A DNA stretch of 64,000 bases from positions 22,328,850-22,392,849 of the forward strand of contig NC_084773.1 of NCBI RefSeq assembly GCF_028858725.1, read 5' to 3'. The DNA comes from Colius striatus. Taxonomy: Eukaryota > Chordata > Aves > Coliiformes > Coliidae. The notes under the pieces are model-generated. The model was not told the origin of the DNA, ran no database searches, and was given only the letters and a program-made list of their open reading frames with translations. The translations under genes and the position numbers were made by a program. Positions 60,788 through 64,000 of this stretch are shown one piece after another. Position 1 is the first letter of the stretch. Each line of letters begins with the position of its first letter.

Positions 60788-63145
60788 AGCAGCAGTATGG
60801 CTGTGTAATAATTATTTTAAGTCTCCAGTTAAATCTGGGAAGGTGGAGCAGATACTTACAAACAAGAATACACATCACAAGAGGGAACTGGGAGAATTTT
60901 GACTTTTATGCACTTTCAATTAGGCATTTCCACTACTACTGAGTCCAGAAAGAATTGAAGTGTGCTGCTGGTCCCAAATGCTTACACCAGGAAACTTTAT
61001 AATAAGTTGTTATAACACTTTTAATGCTAACTGGTCTTACTGTGCATTTACTTTGGTAAAGTGGTTAAGTGCCAGTAGGAAACAGTGATTTGGAAATGGT
61101 TGCAACATTAGTTTGTCATCTTTCTTCCTTTCTGTTCTAATATCGTAGTATTGGCCTTTCACGTGGAGCTTTGGCTAAAGAGATGAGAACTTTGGATAAG
61201 TTCTGCATCCTCTGATGATGACACAGGACAGTGTTACAGGCTATCTTAATTGCCTCATGGTGCTAGGATAAAGTGCTGTTAGGATACTGTGATGCTTTGC
61301 AATGCAGACTATACGAGCTCACAGGTCAGTTTTGTGCAATGTTAATACATAAAAAGGCTTCTAAGAACAACGTCATAACTGATCTTGAGTAATTCTGTAA
61401 CAGGTTTATAAAAATTCCTGAGTAAAATTTGGATGCTGTCTTTTATGACTTCTAGTTTCCCATTTGCTCTACAGTGTAAAACAGTGTCGTTCTGAGACCT
61501 GCTTGTGCGGCAACATTTTTATCTAATTGTTGCCCGGGAAAAGAGCATCATCAGGCTAGCACCACTTCAGATGACAATATAAAAGCTAACCCTCCAGATC
61601 CTAATTATCTTATGGAATCTACACATTCCTTTAAATTATCTGGGTGACAGAATTATCATGTTTGTTGTCAGACTGAAACCCTCTTTTTGTAGCATTCAAG
61701 GAACAAGTATCTCACAATGGAGAGCTGAAGTGCCACTGAACTGGAATTCTGTGAAAGCCTGGAGACAGTCTGTGGCTGCAGTAGTGCCAAATAGCCATTT
61801 TCTTCCATATTTGATTCTCCTCAGAAGTTACGAGAATCAGGCATGTCTGTCTTAAATAAGAGGCTCCAAGTCAGAGTCATCTTGTGATCCTGTGGGCTGG
61901 GGGATGATGAGGCAAAGGCCAGACCCTGTATGTGGCAGGGCTTGGAACTGGGCTTCTGAAGGTGTCAGAACTGTTGGATCACTGCAGGGCTCGATCAGCC
62001 TGTGTGTTTCTGAAAGATGGAGCCTGAGATGCTTTATATTTTTTTTCAGGCATCAGTGGTCAAAAGGGTGTATTTATTTAAAGCCGAGAGAGAGAAACAT
62101 CAGTCAGCTTGTACTGTATAGCATTAATAACAGTGGGCTTACTTAGAGGTGTAAACTTGAGCGGGTTGGGACATGTCTCTAGGAAAACATGTTAGCAGAG
62201 GTGTTACCCAAGCACTGCATATTTGAGACCTACAAATAAGTATGCTATCTAAAAAGCAGGAACTCCTTAAGTTTTGTTGTAAATAAGTGGAGGTAGGGAC
62301 TTGTGGAACTGTGGTTTAAAAAAACCAAACCACCTATATCCTCACTAAATAGCACGAGTAACTGATCAGAGTAACTTAGAGCCACCAGCTAAGGACAGCT
62401 GATATTCTTACTGTAGTCTAGATCCAAAGTTGAAAGGTGTGCAGAGCAGGTTGTCTTCAGACCACAGAGTTTTTATACTGAGATGTTTTATTAGAGTCAG
62501 TTGAATCCCTAGGTATTACTTTGCACCAAGTGAAATGAAGCAGAGGATTCTGAAAGGTTGCAAAGGAACAAAACGTGTCCTGTGGCACTAGACTTATGAA
62601 GGTAGCAAACAACAAACATTAATACCTAAACTTAATCCGGGAAATATTTTAACAAAAATAGTCTAAGATACTTATTTAAGACAGAATCATTTGCTGGTCA
62701 AGAGGGTTGCTCCCTGTGTTGTAACCCAACCCACTTTTTTGGTATGAAGATGAAAAAAAAATGTTTTGGTGGCTTCAGCTTTCACATTTAAGAAGTTTTT
62801 TTCTTTGCTGCAACTATTCTGCCTTGTTTGTATTTTCAGTCTGACACTCTGACAAAGCATCCTTATGTGTGTTTATTACAAGCAGATAACAGGCTAGCAT
62901 ACCTCATCATCTTTGTCACTGTTAAATGTGATGGACTAGAACATCTGATACTAAAGTAATCTCCAAAGTGAAGAGCTTAAGCTGATGTTTGGACTGCTGT
63001 CAGGTGCACAAGGCACAGTGGAATCAAGACACCTTAACCATAAAGCTCGATAAGTAGCTAGCGCCGACTCTTGTGTAAGTTGCATGCACTACTCAGTATG
63101 GAAACCTTGTAAACAGGTGAAATAAAATTATGTGTTTATTTTGTG
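60788..63145 (+). terminator. RBSN: RBSN 3' UTR and polyadenylation signal
   Basis: The first AATAAA after the stop is at 63,121-63,126 and is followed by a T/GT-rich element (tgtgtttattttgtgctgtg). Cleavage near 63,140 would give a 3' UTR of about 2.35 kb. No open frame or repeat of note lies in between. Confidence 0.65.
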
Positions 63146-64000
63146 CTGTGCTTGTCCTCAGCAATTTTTGCAGAATAATCAGTGTGAATTTTTGTTCTCA
63201 ATCATTCACTCAGAAAAGCTGAAACACAGTTGTAACTTGCATAGATAAGCCTGACTTACAAGATTGAACTAATAGCACAGACCTTTGTTTGAATACTACT
63301 GTAGACAGAGTGTGATTGTTTCATGAGGCAGAAGCTATGATGACTCCTTCAACTGTGCAGGGAGCAGGAGTGTTTGAGGGCGGGGGTTATACAGCAGCAC
63401 TAGGCTTTGAAGCATGATCAGGATGACCACAACTTGCTGGCTAGAATTTGCTGGAAGCTGGTAAGTGTAGCCCCAGTTCTCCTTTCTTTGGCTATTTAAA
63501 AAAAAAAAAAAAGACTGCTTAGACAATTGTCTTAAGAGTTGCTTTACTTTTCTGTGAAGGACAATGAAGATAACTGTAAAGCATGTCTTTCAAATACCAA
63601 CTTACGTGTTCTCCTTTACTCTTGATCCTCTTCACTTGATCAGTGCTTCTCAGAGGTGCAAAAGTATCTTTTAAGTGGGACTCAACTTTCTGAGTGGTAA
63701 CTAAACACACCAAGAAAACTCAGCATGTAGTTTGAGTCTGGAGTTCCCTTGGCACTTGGCTGTCTTATGTTAGTGTAAGATGGAAATCAGCAGGAAGGCT
63801 TTTGATTTCCTTGTTATTTTCTGCAGTGTTGACTGTAATTCTTTGTAAATCTGGCACCAAAAAAAGCTGGGGTTTTAACCTTATTTTTCACTTTATTCCA
63901 GTTGTAGCTGTAAGAACACATCATACAAGGGTCTCTGTATTCTGTGAACCTGCTTGTTCCTGTTTCTGGCAGCCATTAGCTGTTGCCTCTCATTGAAGTA
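63146..64000. other. Sequence after RBSN, nothing recognised
   Basis: No gene, RNA or repeat beyond a short A-run near 63,497. In human the next gene after RBSN is MRPS25 in the same orientation, so it may begin beyond the right edge. Confidence 0.5.

Noticed and set aside
1-64000. CRISPR arrays, operons, rRNA or tRNA genes
   Set aside because: No regularly spaced repeats, cloverleaf candidates or prokaryotic signals were seen; the window is vertebrate nuclear DNA.

Overview
The window looks like avian nuclear DNA, probably from a neoavian bird. Three things point that way: several 5'-truncated CR1 LINEs ending in the CR1 octamer, a solo LTR of a type I know from bird genomes, and two vertebrate genes whose coding exons can be read directly. 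There are no prokaryotic features.

Layout: (1) About 1-11,560 is mostly non-coding sequence that ends at a CpG island (about 10,640-11,560). The island holds one well-formed minus-strand start exon (11,108-11,153, then a GTGAGT donor), so 1-11,107 would be its first intron. Human synteny (TMCC1 on minus, TRH on plus, head to head) suggests TMCC1, but the 15 encoded residues do not prove it. (2) About 11.6-41 kb is a gene-poor intergenic stretch with three CR1 fragments, one solo LTR, a small TG-rich tandem repeat and unique sequence. (3) 42,348-45,170 holds the thyrotropin-releasing hormone precursor gene TRH on plus, with two coding exons encoding 250 residues. It carries six intact Lys-Arg-Gln-His-Pro-Gly units and two decayed ones. 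(4) About 45.2-50.4 kb is intergenic with two CR1 fragments. (5) About 50,480-51,800 is a second CpG island, the promoter of RBSN (rabenosyn-5, ZFYVE20), whose 11 coding exons run on plus from 51,776 to 60,787 and encode 772 residues. A 2.3 kb 3' UTR reaches a polyadenylation signal at 63,121. (6) The last 0.85 kb shows no gene.

The genes do not form a functional unit. TRH makes a secreted neuropeptide hormone precursor, RBSN a Rab effector of early endosomes, and the 5' exon belongs to a housekeeping-type promoter. Points most worth a second look: the decayed and C-terminal TRH repeat units, a GGGGCC hexanucleotide run directly after the first splice donor of the minus-strand gene, the TRH-RBSN neighbourhood (human 3q22 and 3p25 respectively), and a short inverted repeat at the 5' junction of a CR1 insertion. 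I found no convincing evidence of a wholly new system.
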